A DNA stretch of 60,744 nt from Bacteroidales bacterium (GCA_026418905.1 JAOAAK010000004.1:1-60744); one strand, 5' to 3'. Counted from the stretch's first letter, positions 42,874 to 52,830 are shown. Numbers and translations: made by a program. The notes: generated by a model not told the origin, from the letters alone.

Positions 42874-44663
42874 GGGGTATTATTTTGATGTTCATTACTT
42901 GATAGTCGCATATCTTTTACATTCAATTGAACAGTAACGTTACCATTCCATTCATTTTCTTCGATCGTGTAAACCATGTCAAATGAGTTACCCTTTTCCA
43001 ACAAAGGAAAATAATCTCCTAGTTGAAAAGCAATGCCAGGGATTCCAAAATCCTTATAATGCCTCTGGGTTACCATAAGTTTAATGTGATTATTATTCAG
43101 CAACCTGGAATAACCATTGTCATAAACTTCTTCGGTTATAAAGACTGGGTTAGGATTTTCAGGTCCAAAAGGAGCAAAAAGTTTAAGAGTATTGTAAAAT
43201 TTTTTGCTGATATCATTAAAGTCAAGATATGCATCTATTTCTATAACCGGGATAAGCATATCTTCACTTATACGCTCGTGTGCATAATTCTCAAAGACCT
43301 GACGAAATTCTTCAAAATTTTCTTGTTTAAGCGACAAACCTGCAGCATATGTGTGGCCACCCCAATGCTCAAGCAAATAACTGCTGTAATACAATGCATC
43401 ATAAATATCAAATCCCTTAATGGAACGAGCACTTCCTGTAATCACGCCATTTTCAGAATTTCCCGAGAAAACAATGGTAGGTTTATAAAAATACTCCGTT
43501 AAACGACTAGCTACAATACCTAGAATTCCCTTGGGCCAGTTTTCACCTAGTACTATACAGGTTTTTTTATTCTGAAAAGAAGGATCTGACTCGATCATTT
43601 GAATGGCTTGTGCTGTTACCTGTGCATCTATGTTTTTTCTTTCAATATTGAAGTCGTTAATTACACGAGCATAGTTTTTTGCTTCACTCAAATTGGTACT
43701 AATTAGTAGATCCACGGAATTTTTACCAGTATGCATACGACCAGCTGCGTTCACTCTAGGACCAACAAAATAAACCAAATCTGAAATAGAAATATAACGT
43801 GTAAAAACATAATTTGTTGTCAAAAGAGTTTCAGGTTTTCTTTTAATGCCAGCTGTTTCCAATAAGGCTTCTATGGCAGCAGAAGGGTTTTCGTTAATTT
43901 TCTTCAGTCCATAATAAGCTAATACTCTGTTCTCTCCAGTAATAGGTACGATGTCTGAAGCGATACTTAAAACTACCAGATCCAATAAATCATAAAGATC
44001 TTTGAAGTTAAATCGATGATAATGAGCAATTGCCTGCAAAAACTTAAACCCTACTCCACATCCCGACAATTCTTTGTAGGGATAAGAACAACCTTTTTGT
44101 TTAGGATTGAGGATGGCTTCAGCATCAGGTAGTACATCACCTGGCAAATGGTGATCACAAATAATAAAATCGATATTTTTTTCACGTGCATATGCGACCT
44201 TATCAGCATCTTTTATCCCACAATCAAGGGCAATAATGAGGCGAATATCTTTCGAAATTGCATATTCTATTCCCTGGAATGAAACACCATAACCTTCTTT
44301 ATACCGGTCAGGTATATAATAATCAACTTCTAAGTAAGGAAATTTGGAGGTTAAAAATTTATACATCATTGCTACGGCAGATGTACCATCCACATCATAA
44401 TCGCCGTATAATAAAATTTTATCTCTATTCTTTAAAGCTTTGTTGAAACGATTTACGGCCTTGTTCATGTTAAGCATCAGAAAAGGATCATGAAGATGGT
44501 AAAGCTCAGGTCGGAAGAAGCGACGTGCTTCTTCAACCGTCGTTATACCTCGCTGTGCAAGAAGATTAGCCAGAGTTGTATGGATATGTAATTGGTTTTC
44601 CAGCAAACGAACAATCTCTTTATTACCCGGCTTTTTTAAAACCCATCTTCGCAATTGTGGCAT
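42870..44663 (-). CDS. recJ: Single-stranded-DNA-specific exonuclease RecJ
   Basis: The 597-residue protein has the DHH-family motifs: GDYDVDGTSAV (87-97), IALDCGIKD, ICDHHLPGD, and the DHHA1-like GSARSIKGFDIYDALYYSSY and HWGGHTYAAGLSL. Length and order are normal for RecJ. It degrades ssDNA 5'-3' in recombination and mismatch repair. A -7 element (TAACTTTG at 44687-44680, minus) lies 17 bases upstream of the ATG. Confidence 0.95.
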   Translation of the reverse strand: MPQLRRWVLKKPGNKEIVRLLENQLHIHTTLANLLAQRGITTVEEARRFFRPELYHLHDPFLMLNMNKAVNRFNKALKNRDKILLYGDYDVDGTSAVAMMYKFLTSKFPYLEVDYYIPDRYKEGYGVSFQGIEYAISKDIRLIIALDCGIKDADKVAYAREKNIDFIICDHHLPGDVLPDAEAILNPKQKGCSYPYKELSGCGVGFKFLQAIAHYHRFNFKDLYDLLDLVVLSIASDIVPITGENRVLAYYGLKKINENPSAAIEALLETAGIKRKPETLLTTNYVFTRYISISDLVYFVGPRVNAAGRMHTGKNSVDLLISTNLSEAKNYARVINDFNIERKNIDAQVTAQAIQMIESDPSFQNKKTCIVLGENWPKGILGIVASRLTEYFYKPTIVFSGNSENGVITGSARSIKGFDIYDALYYSSYLLEHWGGHTYAAGLSLKQENFEEFRQVFENYAHERISEDMLIPVIEIDAYLDFNDISKKFYNTLKLFAPFGPENPNPVFITEEVYDNGYSRLLNNNHIKLMVTQRHYKDFGIPGIAFQLGDYFPLLEKGNSFDMVYTIEENEWNGNVTVQLNVKDMRLSSNEHQNNTP

Positions 44664-44679
44664 TTAACTTATTTATTTG

Positions 44680-44687
44680 CAAAGTTA
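44680..44687 (-). promoter_or_regulatory. -7 promoter element (TAACTTTG) for recJ
   Basis: On the minus strand TAACTTTG fits TAnnTTTG and ends 16 bases before the recJ ATG at 44663. The -33 element would lie inside the end of rseP and is not obvious. Confidence 0.45.
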
Positions 44688-44699
44688 GTCAAAAGCTCA

Positions 44700-46031
44700 T
44701 TATCTAAAAAGTTTCACCACATCATTGATGTTGGCATAAAGTAAAAGGAAAATGAGTATGATAAAACCAACATATTGAGCTATTTCAAGAACTTTATCCG
44801 AAGGCTTCCGACCTGTAATCATTTCAACAAGTAAAAATAAGACGTGCCCTCCATCTAGCGCCGGTATGGGTAAAATGTTAAGAATAGCTAAAGCTAAAGA
44901 AAGAAAGGCTGTTAATTGCCAAAAAGAAAACCAATCCCATTGCCCAGGAAAAATTTTACCAATCGTGATGAAACCACCAACATTTTCATATCCTTTGATT
45001 TCTTTACTAAAGATAAGTTTAAGTTGTTTCCAATAATTAGAAATTCCCTTGAAGGTCTTGGCAATACCAGCAGGTATTGCCTCAAAAAACGAATACTCTC
45101 TTTTTTCAAAACGATAAAATTTACTTAAATCTGTATCAACGATAATTCCAAGTTTTCCACTAGAATTGACAAAAGCAGGAATATGAAGAACCTCATTTTT
45201 TCGTAAAACTGTTAATATAACCGAATCTCCTGCATGCTTATGTAGTTCGTCTTTAAATTCATCATAAAACGAGATAAAGCGATGATTTACCCCAATAATT
45301 TTATCGTTAACCAGCAAACCTGAATTTTTGTTAGGAGAAGTATCTGGTATAGCGGCAACAAAGACTGGGAAACGAGGCATGAGCAAAGAAATTTTTTCAG
45401 CTTTGATGATATTTTTCAAAATATCTGGTGAAATAGGAAGTTTAATCGTATCGTTACCACGAATCACCGTAATACTTTGGGCTTTCTCAATCACCAGTGT
45501 CGGAATGATCTGGAAGAAATCTTCCACTTCTTTGTTTTCAATAAGATAAATTCTATCGCCGTTCTGCAAACCGGTTGACATTAGAAGGGAATCAACCATT
45601 ACCCCGTTTTTCACCTCTCTATTGGGCAGGTATGATTCACCGTATATCCAAAGCATAAAAATGTAAATTAAAAAAGCAAGCATGACGTTCATCAAAACTC
45701 CAGCTATCATAATGATAAATCGTTGCCATGCTTTCTTGCTACGAAATTCATCAGGTTTTGGTGGTTGTTTCATCTGTTCTTTGTCCATCGACTCATCGAT
45801 CATACCTGCTATTTTGACGTAGCCTCCAAGTGGAAGCCATCCAAGGCCATACTCAGTTTCACCCCTCCTAAATTTAAACAAAGAAAACCAGGGATTGAAA
45901 AAAATGTAAAATTTTTCAACTCTGGTTTTGAATAACCTTGCCGCAAGATAATGTCCTAATTCGTGAACCAATACCAAAATGGTTAAACTTAAAATAAGCT
46001 GAAGAATACGAATCGTTATCTCCATGTTCAT
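44700..46031 (-). CDS. rseP: RIP metalloprotease RseP (M50)
   Basis: ATG 46031 overlaps the dxr stop (ATGA) and gives 443 residues; seven-codon longer and two-codon shorter starts also exist. The membrane zinc motif is HELGH (23-27), followed by GLGWLPLGGYVKIAGM. Two PDZ-like regions occupy about 130-290. The third metal ligand lies in the C-terminal NILPIPALDGGHVLF motif. Four membrane segments are predicted. It cleaves membrane anti-sigma factors or signal-peptide remnants. Co-transcription with dxr is common in bacteria. Confidence 0.93.
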   Translation of the reverse strand: MNMEITIRILQLILSLTILVLVHELGHYLAARLFKTRVEKFYIFFNPWFSLFKFRRGETEYGLGWLPLGGYVKIAGMIDESMDKEQMKQPPKPDEFRSKKAWQRFIIMIAGVLMNVMLAFLIYIFMLWIYGESYLPNREVKNGVMVDSLLMSTGLQNGDRIYLIENKEVEDFFQIIPTLVIEKAQSITVIRGNDTIKLPISPDILKNIIKAEKISLLMPRFPVFVAAIPDTSPNKNSGLLVNDKIIGVNHRFISFYDEFKDELHKHAGDSVILTVLRKNEVLHIPAFVNSSGKLGIIVDTDLSKFYRFEKREYSFFEAIPAGIAKTFKGISNYWKQLKLIFSKEIKGYENVGGFITIGKIFPGQWDWFSFWQLTAFLSLALAILNILPIPALDGGHVLFLLVEMITGRKPSDKVLEIAQYVGFIILIFLLLYANINDVVKLFR

Positions 46032-47185
46032 ATATTTTTTAACGTTTGACAATAAGCAATGGTAAGCCTGTGTAAATCTATGATTTCCTCAATGGAAGAA
46101 GTATTATGGTTTGACAATTTTTCCAAACATTTTTCTACCATGACTTGCATATCAAGAAATGCGATCTGATTTTGCAAAAATAAAGATACGGCGTAATCAT
46201 TTGCTGCATTTAAGACACAACAAGCAGAAGGACCTGCTTTAAGTGCTTCATAGGCAAACTTTAAATGCTTAAAAACCTCGACATCTGGCTTGAAAAATTG
46301 CAATTCTGGAAAATCGACAACATTTTGATGTAGAAAAGAAGCATACAGGCGATTAGGATAAGTTAGAGCATACAAAATAGGAATCCGCATATCTGGAACG
46401 CTCATCTGGGCTTTCATCGATCCATCAACAAACTGAACCATGCTATGAATGATAGATTGAGGATGAATGATAACTTCTATTCGACTGGGATCAAGTCCGA
46501 AAAGCCAGTACGCTTCTATAACCTCAAAACCTTTGTTCATTAATGTAGCAGAGTCGATTGTAATTTTATCGCCCATCCTCCATGTCGGATGTGATAAAGC
46601 TTCATTTAAGGTAACATCGATCAATTCATTTCTTTTTTTACCCCAAAATGGACCACCAGAAGCTGTTATAAATATCTTTTCTACAAAATGTATCTTTTCA
46701 CCGAGTAGACACTGCAGTATGGCTGAATGTTCGCTATCGATAGGAACAATAGTGGCACCAGTTTGCTTAGCAAGTTGCATGATGATATGCCCTCCAGATA
46801 CCAACACTTCTTTGTTGGCAAGAGCTAACCTTTTACCGGATTTAACAACACTAACTGCCGGTTCTAAGCCATGAATTCCTACGTAAGCCAATACGACTAC
46901 ATCCAATGGTAATTCTTCAATTAACTGATATAGTTCATTCTCCGTATCGAGCACTTTGACCTCTTTTTGCTCAAGAGATTGCTTTAGAATTTGATTAGCT
47001 TTGGTATCATGCAAAAAAACCCATGAAGGTTTATACACACTTATTTGCTGAAGAAACAATTCCACATTTTGATTCGACGTCATTAAAACAACTTCAAAAC
47101 CATCCGAAAATGAAGATATAACTTGTAAAGTTTGCCTTCCTATGGAACCCGTGCTTCCCAACAAAGCTAACTTCACTGGTTTCAT
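46028..47185 (-). CDS. dxr: 1-deoxy-D-xylulose-5-phosphate reductoisomerase
   Basis: The 385-residue enzyme has the NADPH site LLGSTGSIGRQTLQVI, ALANKEVLVSGG, PIDSEHSAILQCL with the metal-binding Asp and Glu, ASGGPFWG, and HPTWRMGDKITIDSATLMNK. This is the second step of the MEP isoprenoid pathway. It overlaps the M23 peptidase gene by four bases (ATGA) upstream and rseP by four bases downstream. The length is normal. Confidence 0.95.
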   Translation of the reverse strand: MKPVKLALLGSTGSIGRQTLQVISSFSDGFEVVLMTSNQNVELFLQQISVYKPSWVFLHDTKANQILKQSLEQKEVKVLDTENELYQLIEELPLDVVVLAYVGIHGLEPAVSVVKSGKRLALANKEVLVSGGHIIMQLAKQTGATIVPIDSEHSAILQCLLGEKIHFVEKIFITASGGPFWGKKRNELIDVTLNEALSHPTWRMGDKITIDSATLMNKGFEVIEAYWLFGLDPSRIEVIIHPQSIIHSMVQFVDGSMKAQMSVPDMRIPILYALTYPNRLYASFLHQNVVDFPELQFFKPDVEVFKHLKFAYEALKAGPSACCVLNAANDYAVSLFLQNQIAFLDMQVMVEKCLEKLSNHNTSSIEEIIDLHRLTIAYCQTLKNI

Positions 47186-47979
47186 ATGGCAAAAAAGTGA
47201 GATGGATTCACAGGCATAAGATTATACCATAATTCAAAATGGAGATGAACACCTGTTGTGTTTTTACCAGTGTTTCCAATTACTGATATTGGTTCACCCC
47301 TCAAGACAGCATCACCTTTACGTTTCAACAATAATGAATTGTGCATATAAATTGATATCATGTTAGGTGTGTGTTGTAAGATAATAGTATTCCCTCCTTG
47401 AACTGTCCAATCAGCAAATATAACTACTCCATCATCCACAGCAACAGCAACACTACCTTCTTCAGCAGTTAAGTCAATTCCATAATGCCCTTTACTAACA
47501 TCAAAATCATTTAACAAAATTCCATTAGCAAGAGGCTTTACAAGAAACACATTACGAATACCTCTTTGCTTTTCTGTTTGAACATTATATGAAGTACCCA
47601 ATTCGTTCCTATATGAGATTAAGGTAGTTGCTAGAGAAGTATCTGTCATGCTCAATAGTCTAACAAATCTCATGAGAAATTGTTCTTGAACTTGCATAAT
47701 TCTTTCTAAGCTATCAGCTTTTTGTGAAAGCCGAATAATTGTCGACTTTTCTTTGACGTCACCATAACCAGGAATATATTCTCTGAGAGGGGTAAAAGCT
47801 ATAACAAAAGTGGTTAGAACAACCAACAAAAGTGAAACAAGTCCTACCACCACCACTACATTCCATCCAGAAAGTCGTAAAGAAAACATCTCCCCTAAGG
47901 TTTGGTCATCCATTATTACCAAGCGGTAAGGGTGTTTCCATAATTTTCGCCAAAAAGTCAAATTTAACCTTCGTCTCAT
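47182..47979 (-). CDS. M23-family metallopeptidase-like protein
   Basis: ATG 47979 (MRRRLNLTF) gives 265 residues; a TTG three codons upstream is less likely. One membrane anchor lies at about 38-62 (VVVVVGLVSLLLVVLTTFVI). A coiled coil follows to ~120. The C-terminal LytM domain has KGHYGIDLTAEEGSVAVAVD and VHLHFELWYNLMPVNP, so the H-x(n)-D and HxH metal ligands are present. It is a candidate peptidoglycan endopeptidase or a regulator. It is translationally coupled to dxr. Confidence 0.85.
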   Translation of the reverse strand: MRRRLNLTFWRKLWKHPYRLVIMDDQTLGEMFSLRLSGWNVVVVVGLVSLLLVVLTTFVIAFTPLREYIPGYGDVKEKSTIIRLSQKADSLERIMQVQEQFLMRFVRLLSMTDTSLATTLISYRNELGTSYNVQTEKQRGIRNVFLVKPLANGILLNDFDVSKGHYGIDLTAEEGSVAVAVDDGVVIFADWTVQGGNTIILQHTPNMISIYMHNSLLLKRKGDAVLRGEPISVIGNTGKNTTGVHLHFELWYNLMPVNPSHFFAI

Positions 47980-48010
47980 ATTAAACAATTATGCAAATAT
48001 CTGTATTTTT

Positions 48011-48039
48011 AAAAAAAAAGACCGTCACTTTGGACGGCC
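48011..48039 (-). terminator. Rho-independent terminator for the S46 peptidase gene
   Basis: Read on the minus strand, GGCCGTC and GACGGTC pair (seven pairs, one G-U) around a six-base loop and are followed by nine Ts. It sits 25 bases after the peptidase stop at 48064. Confidence 0.8.
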
Positions 48040-48063
48040 TTCCTAAAAAGTCTGACAAAAAAA

Positions 48064-50274
48064 TTAACGCACAATTGTTAATTCGTTAATTATATTCTTT
48101 GCATCTCCTAATTTTTCTATAACAAACAATACATAACGAATATCTACCGATATCGTACGCTGAACCTCAGGTTGATATTGAATATCGCTGCTCATTCCTT
48201 CCCAATTACCATCAAAAGCTAACCCAATCAATTCCCCATTGCCATTAAGTACAGGGCTACCTGAATTACCACCAGTGATGTCATTATTTGTTATAAAACA
48301 AACATATAAATTCCCATTCTCAGCATAAGAACCAAAATCTTTCTTAAGAAACAATTCCTTTAACTTAGAATCAACAATAAATTCCTCATTATCAGGATCT
48401 TCTTTCTGCAATATCCCTTCGTAAGTTGTACGATAGTCATATTTTACAGCATCATATGGATAATAATCTTGCACTGTCCCGTAAGTCATACGAAGACTAC
48501 TATTAGCATCTGGATAAAACTTCTTGTTGGGATTCATTTCACGCAAACCTCTAATGAACAAGCGACTCGCTTCTTTGATTTTGTTTTCAGAATCTGAATA
48601 TTTTCCATAAATGAATCTTATATTTTCAATAAAGGAAATTGTAATCGCAAACCCAGGATCTTTCGATATAACTTTATACGAAGGGTTCTTCAAAAAATTC
48701 ATGCATTTTTCCTGATTGACAAATATACTTGTAGAATAAACATAATCTGCCCATTTTTGAACATCACCTTTAAATTTCTTGCTGTATAACTGATCCTTAA
48801 TTACAGATGCTTGCAGAGAATCAGGAACATCTTTTATATACATTTTCATCATCTCTACAAAGATCTCCTTGTCAAGTGCTGGATTATAGTTCTTGAAGTA
48901 ATCTTCAGCCTTCTTGATGGCTTCATCAGCCGCACTCTTGATAGCATCAGCAAACTTATTTTTCTCGTTTTTAGTTGCTTTGCTTTGTTGCTCGAGTAAA
49001 TTATTTAATTGAAAAGCCATAAGAAAAGAATTATATATAAATTCAGGTCCTTGAAAAATTCCATCATTCAAATACCAAAAAGCGATGGTATAGCTCTTTA
49101 AGTTTTTATACCCTTCCTCAAAATCCTTCATAACATTTCCGTATACTTTCTGCCTTTCTAGGGAAGCATATACCCAGTTGAGAAATTCATTTTCCAGCTT
49201 TCTCCTCTCTTCCATTACATTCCAGCGTTTAAGCCCTTTCGATTGCCCTATGAAATATTTCCAATAATTAGCAGTTTGAGCATATTTAGAAGCATATTGT
49301 AATTTAGTCTTTGGATCAGCATCCATGTATTTTTTCATGATGGCTAACTTTTTATCACGAATCTTGACAATAGTAGGATTGTCTTGATCCAGTGCTAATT
49401 TGATCCCATAGGATGTAAGATATCTTTGTGTTTGACCCGGAAATCCAAATATCATGGTGAAATCATTCTTATGAACACCCTTGATGCTAACGGGGAGATA
49501 ATATTTTGGCTTTAAAGGAACATTGTTTTTGCTATATTCTGCAGGTGAACCATCTGGGGCAGCATAAACCCTAAAAATAGAAAAATCGCCCGTATGTCGA
49601 GGCCACATCCAATTATCGGTATCTCCCCCAAATTTTCCAATATTACTCGGAGGGGTACCAACAAGACGAACATCTTTGTACGTATGATAAACAAATAAAT
49701 AATATTCATTCCCTTCAAACATTTCCTTCACCACAACGTCATATTTCCCCTTCTCCGAAGCATCTTTTTCAATTTTCTTAATGTTTTTATTAACAATGGC
49801 ACCCCTTTCCGCACTAGACATACCTTCCGTTACACCTTTTAAAACTTGATCGGTCACATTCTCCATCCTAACAAAAAAGGAAATTGTCATGTCTTTGATG
49901 GGAATTTCTTCCTCCAACGATTTTGCCCAAAACCCGTTAGTTAGATAATCATGTTCGAGTGTACTTACCGATTGAATGGCATCATACCCACAGTGATGAT
50001 TGGTAAAAATAAGCCCCTGTGGCGAGACAACCACACCAGTACAAAAAAAGTTAGTTCCACCAGTCTGAGAGTTACCAAGTCCTACAATAGCATCTTTGAT
50101 ACTGGGCTTATCAATACTATAAATTTGCTCTGGAGTAAGATTGAGACCCAGTTTTTTCATGTCTTGGTAGTTCATCTCAGCAATATACATCAAAAGCCAC
50201 ATCCCTTCATCAGGCGGCACATAACTCCAAGCAAAAACGTAAGTAAATAACCATGCTACTAAAATCTTTTTCAT
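48064..50274 (-). CDS. S46-family dipeptidyl-peptidase, DPP7 type
   Basis: ATG 50274 gives a signal peptide (MKKILVAWLFTYVFAWS) and 736 residues; a longer frame with no signal is rejected. The S46 features are the start YVPPDEGMWLL, the His region FTNHHCGYDAIQ, GGDTDNWMWPRHTGDFSIFR, and GGNSGSP with the likely catalytic Ser671. Eighteen residues further is Gly689 in FDGNWEG, the position where DPP11 enzymes have Arg and DPP7 enzymes Gly. DPP7-like preference for hydrophobic P1 residues is therefore predicted. It acts in the periplasm, releasing dipeptides for use as carbon and nitrogen. Confidence 0.92.
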   Translation of the reverse strand: MKKILVAWLFTYVFAWSYVPPDEGMWLLMYIAEMNYQDMKKLGLNLTPEQIYSIDKPSIKDAIVGLGNSQTGGTNFFCTGVVVSPQGLIFTNHHCGYDAIQSVSTLEHDYLTNGFWAKSLEEEIPIKDMTISFFVRMENVTDQVLKGVTEGMSSAERGAIVNKNIKKIEKDASEKGKYDVVVKEMFEGNEYYLFVYHTYKDVRLVGTPPSNIGKFGGDTDNWMWPRHTGDFSIFRVYAAPDGSPAEYSKNNVPLKPKYYLPVSIKGVHKNDFTMIFGFPGQTQRYLTSYGIKLALDQDNPTIVKIRDKKLAIMKKYMDADPKTKLQYASKYAQTANYWKYFIGQSKGLKRWNVMEERRKLENEFLNWVYASLERQKVYGNVMKDFEEGYKNLKSYTIAFWYLNDGIFQGPEFIYNSFLMAFQLNNLLEQQSKATKNEKNKFADAIKSAADEAIKKAEDYFKNYNPALDKEIFVEMMKMYIKDVPDSLQASVIKDQLYSKKFKGDVQKWADYVYSTSIFVNQEKCMNFLKNPSYKVISKDPGFAITISFIENIRFIYGKYSDSENKIKEASRLFIRGLREMNPNKKFYPDANSSLRMTYGTVQDYYPYDAVKYDYRTTYEGILQKEDPDNEEFIVDSKLKELFLKKDFGSYAENGNLYVCFITNNDITGGNSGSPVLNGNGELIGLAFDGNWEGMSSDIQYQPEVQRTISVDIRYVLFVIEKLGDAKNIINELTIVR

Positions 50275-50291
50275 ATGAGTTAGTTTTCGGG

Positions 50292-50322
50292 CAAATTTAA
50301 AGAATACATTTTGACACCACAA
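50292..50322 (-). promoter_or_regulatory. Bacteroidota promoter (TTG-N20-TAAATTTG)
   Basis: On the minus strand TTG (50322-50320) and TAAATTTG (50299-50292) are separated by 20 bases, a full match to the consensus. The -7 element ends 17 bases before the peptidase ATG at 50274, which also supports that start. Confidence 0.7.
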
Positions 50323-50371
50323 AATATTTTTTTTAATATCAAAATCTCCCACATCAAAAAAATCTTAGGCT

Positions 50372-50403
50372 AAAAAAAAGAGCTACCCGCCATGGAGTAG
50401 CTC
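50372..50403 (-). terminator. Rho-independent terminator for the helical lipoprotein gene
   Basis: On the minus strand a perfect seven-base stem (GAGCTAC with GTAGCTC, 50403-50397 and 50386-50380) with a ten-base loop is followed by eight Ts. It lies about 30 bases after the stop at 50431. Confidence 0.8.
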
Positions 50404-50430
50404 ATAAAGAACTCCTAAACTAAAAAAAAA

Positions 50431-50955
50431 TTATTTCTTCTTACACTTCTTTACCTCTTCGGTGAAATAATTATATGCTTCAAACAAACCTGTATACTTG
50501 GAAGACAAATCTGATTCCAATGAAATGCAATTCAGTTCTTTGGTCAAATATTCTGTGGAAGATTTATCTTTAATTTTTTCTAGCTCTTCGTAGCATTTGC
50601 AAACAGATTCAATATCTTCCTTTTTGACTATATTTTGAGCGTATTTCTTTTTAGCATCTTCTATTTTCTCATCTAATTCACCTAATTTCTTAGTTCCAGA
50701 ACATTTTAAATATGCATTTTCAAAAGCCTTTTCTTTACTTTTACTTTTAACATCTTTGTATTTCTCATTTATTTGAGTAGCTATATCAAGTACCTTCTTT
50801 TCTTGAGCTTTTACGGAGTCAATGGGTGCATTTTTTTCCAACAATTCTAATAATTTTTTCTGGGCTTCACACAAGGTGATAGCATCCTTTTTTACTTCTT
50901 TGTTGCATGCCACCACTGCAACTGCAGCAATAACTAAAAAAACAATTTTTTTCAT
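50431..50955 (-). CDS. Helical lipoprotein of unknown function
   Basis: ATG 50955 gives a lipoprotein signal MKKIVFLVIAAVAVVAC (Cys17) and 174 residues. The mature part is Lys/Glu-rich and almost entirely helical, with likely coiled coil (LCEAQKKLLELLEKNAPIDS, LGELDEKIEDAKKKYAQNI) and a few Cys residues (VCKCYEEL). Periplasmic or outer-membrane location is expected. It has its own full promoter and terminator, so it is probably monocistronic and well expressed. No family is recognised. Confidence 0.75.
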   Translation of the reverse strand: MKKIVFLVIAAVAVVACNKEVKKDAITLCEAQKKLLELLEKNAPIDSVKAQEKKVLDIATQINEKYKDVKSKSKEKAFENAYLKCSGTKKLGELDEKIEDAKKKYAQNIVKKEDIESVCKCYEELEKIKDKSSTEYLTKELNCISLESDLSSKYTGLFEAYNYFTEEVKKCKKK

Positions 50956-50975
50956 ACAATTTATTTTTAGATACG

Positions 50976-51003
50976 CAAAATTAAAAAAAAAATAAATATG
51001 CAA
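50976..51003 (-). promoter_or_regulatory. Bacteroidota promoter (TTG-N17-TAATTTTG)
   Basis: On the minus strand TTG (51003-51001) and TAATTTTG (50983-50976) are 17 bases apart, a full consensus match 20 bases before the ATG at 50955. Confidence 0.7.
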
Positions 51004-51054
51004 TAAATATTTTTAATTTTTATAAATTAACTTTGAAAAAAACTTTCTAGACTA

Positions 51055-52495
51055 ACTCTTGGTATCAATTCAATGAACGTAGAAACGCATTTATAAATAA
51101 AGTAAATCTGGCTATTCAGAAACAACATTTTAAATGAAATTTTACAGTCAACGAATGACTTAACATGCTTTTTGACGTAGGAAGTTTTTTTCGAAATTAG
51201 AGCTTTGGTCGAATCTAGCGAAATCCAATTTACTTTAAAAACAAGCAAAACCTATTTTGGAGATGGTATCGTATCGGGATGAGTTTCATTCATAGCCGTA
51301 GTGCTTTTGCATTCTCCCAAAGTTTTACAGTCCGGCTGGCTTACTAGGTGAATCCCATTGAATCAAAGTAGCACGCATTCAAGAAATACCTCTATAACTT
51401 GGAGCTCCTCTTATCGGACTTATCAACTCCTTGTGGAGCAACCGTACAGAAAATTATCCCATGCCTAGCCGCCTATACTCGTATTTTCCGGAATAACGAA
51501 CACATTTCTGGTATAATCGCTCAAATCTCTCCGATCATAGAACCTGCAGCCGATGGAGCATTATATTTACCCGTCTTAACTGACTTCATTTTTATGATTG
51601 ATAAAACCCGCTATCTGTTCCCAGCTGGACCTGACGTGATATATTAAAAATATCTCTATGAAAGAATTCGAGGCACGTGTAAACAAATAAAAAGAGGTGT
51701 AACTCATTTGTTATACAATGATGAAAAGCATGCTTTACTCGTGTGAGAAAACCACTAATTTATAAAACAACTTCGAGCCACTTGCTATCACCTTAAATGT
51801 TGGTTTTTGAAAACAGACAAGCATTTTTTGAAAAATCATCACTGACGATCCTAAAAAAAGTTACAATAATAATTATTCATATCGTCGTAGATAGGATAGT
51901 TTCTTCAAAGTTTAAGCTAATTATGCCCCCTCATCAGATTCGTCCTTTTAAACAGTAACCTTATTGGTATCCTACTCAATCGGTCCAAAACATTAGCTGG
52001 CGTCCTCCACATTAAAGTATGTTATAAAGGTGTTCGTTTTGTAAGATTTTGGATGGATTTAAAATTCATCTTCAAGCTCTCAAAGATATATCCAACTTTC
52101 TACATGGTATTAATCAGGAATATGATGGCGTTATTCGTGATGGAGTTAAATTATCATTTGCTTTCTGTGAGGCTGCAATGCCTAAAATTGCTGGTATTCT
52201 CCTAAAATCATATGGAAGAGCCTACATAGTTGTGTATAGTAAAAACATTGGTGGCGACTTTATTTCACTTGACTTATAGCCGAAACAGCTGTAATGAGCC
52301 CAGAATGTAATAAAAAAGTTCGTAAAGGAACTTAAATCAACCGAAAATTCTAAAAAGCTACTCATAAAAAAAGCAAAATCGAAATCGATAATCCTTTTCA
52401 ACTGGAAGCTCTCGGACGTTATTGTAAAGTAATTTCTCCATTTCAACATATTAACATCTCATTATAGCTTTTGAAATCCATCAGATCAAATAATT
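51055..52495 (+). pseudogene. Decayed acyl-CoA carboxylase carboxyltransferase subunit (PccB/MmdA type)
   Basis: No frame is open throughout, but pieces in changing frames follow the order of propionyl-CoA carboxylase beta/methylmalonyl-CoA decarboxylase alpha. They are NKVNLAIQKQHFK, LNMLFDVGSF, KTYFGDGIVSG, FSQSFTV, GAPLIGLINS, LYLPVLTDFIFMIDKT (family: AGGAVYSPALTDFIFMV), GVTHLLYNDEKHALLV, KTLAGVLHIK, GVRFVRFWMDL, INQEYDGVIRDGVKLSFAFC and MPKIAGILLKSYGRAYIVV, ending near EALGRYCKVISPFQ. At least a dozen stops or frameshifts separate them. The living enzyme transfers carboxyl between biotin and propionyl-CoA. It is certainly non-functional as read. The order and spacing match a full-length gene of about 1.4 kb. 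Confidence 0.85.
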
Positions 52496-52519
52496 CAGTT
52501 TACTAAGGAAAACATGGAA

Positions 52520-52830
52520 ATAGCCCGAGTAAGCATAACTAAATATATAATCCAAAGAATATTAATAATAGCATTTTGAGTAATTAGAATAATTAAACAA
52601 TTGGGGCATGTTCCTGTGGCTTTCCGTAAGAACAAGGAGAAAGGTGTTTTGCACGCAGATCAAGATAATGAAACTATGGAATCTGAAAAAAGATTACATG
52701 ATCCCATTACATTTCTAAACGCAGCTAAAATCATCAAATTAGCAAAAGATATCAAATCGACATAGTTCATCCTTTCCTTGTTTATGCTTCTGAATATTTT
52801 TCTCATTGCAATTGCATAGGAAATATCGAT
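52520..52830 (+). pseudogene. Truncated, decayed biotin carboxylase (AccC/PccA type)
   Basis: Fragments match the start of biotin carboxylase: QRILIIAF, a stop, then VIRIIKQLGHVPVAFRKNKE and GVLHADQDNE (family: KILIANRGEIAxRVIRxxxxxG then VAVYSEADxxALHVxxADE). FLNAAKIIKLAKDIKST (family: SYLNxxKIIEIAKxxKADAIHPGYGFLSEN) is followed after a frame change by DIVHPFLVYASEYFSHCNC. Only about the first 100 residues are covered; the ATP-grasp core and C-terminal domain (about 1.1 kb) are missing, so a large internal deletion occurred besides point decay. Confidence 0.75.

Noticed and set aside
43023-43502. 159-codon plus-strand open frame
   Set aside because: Entirely antisense to recJ, whose motifs are clear; no start context or recognisable product.
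51399-51647. Stand-alone 82-codon gene
   Set aside because: It is one fragment of the decayed carboxyltransferase gene (matches its central region), not an independent gene.
52049-52279. Stand-alone 76-codon gene
   Set aside because: Fragment of the same pseudogene (INQEYDGVIRDG region), bounded by a frameshift.
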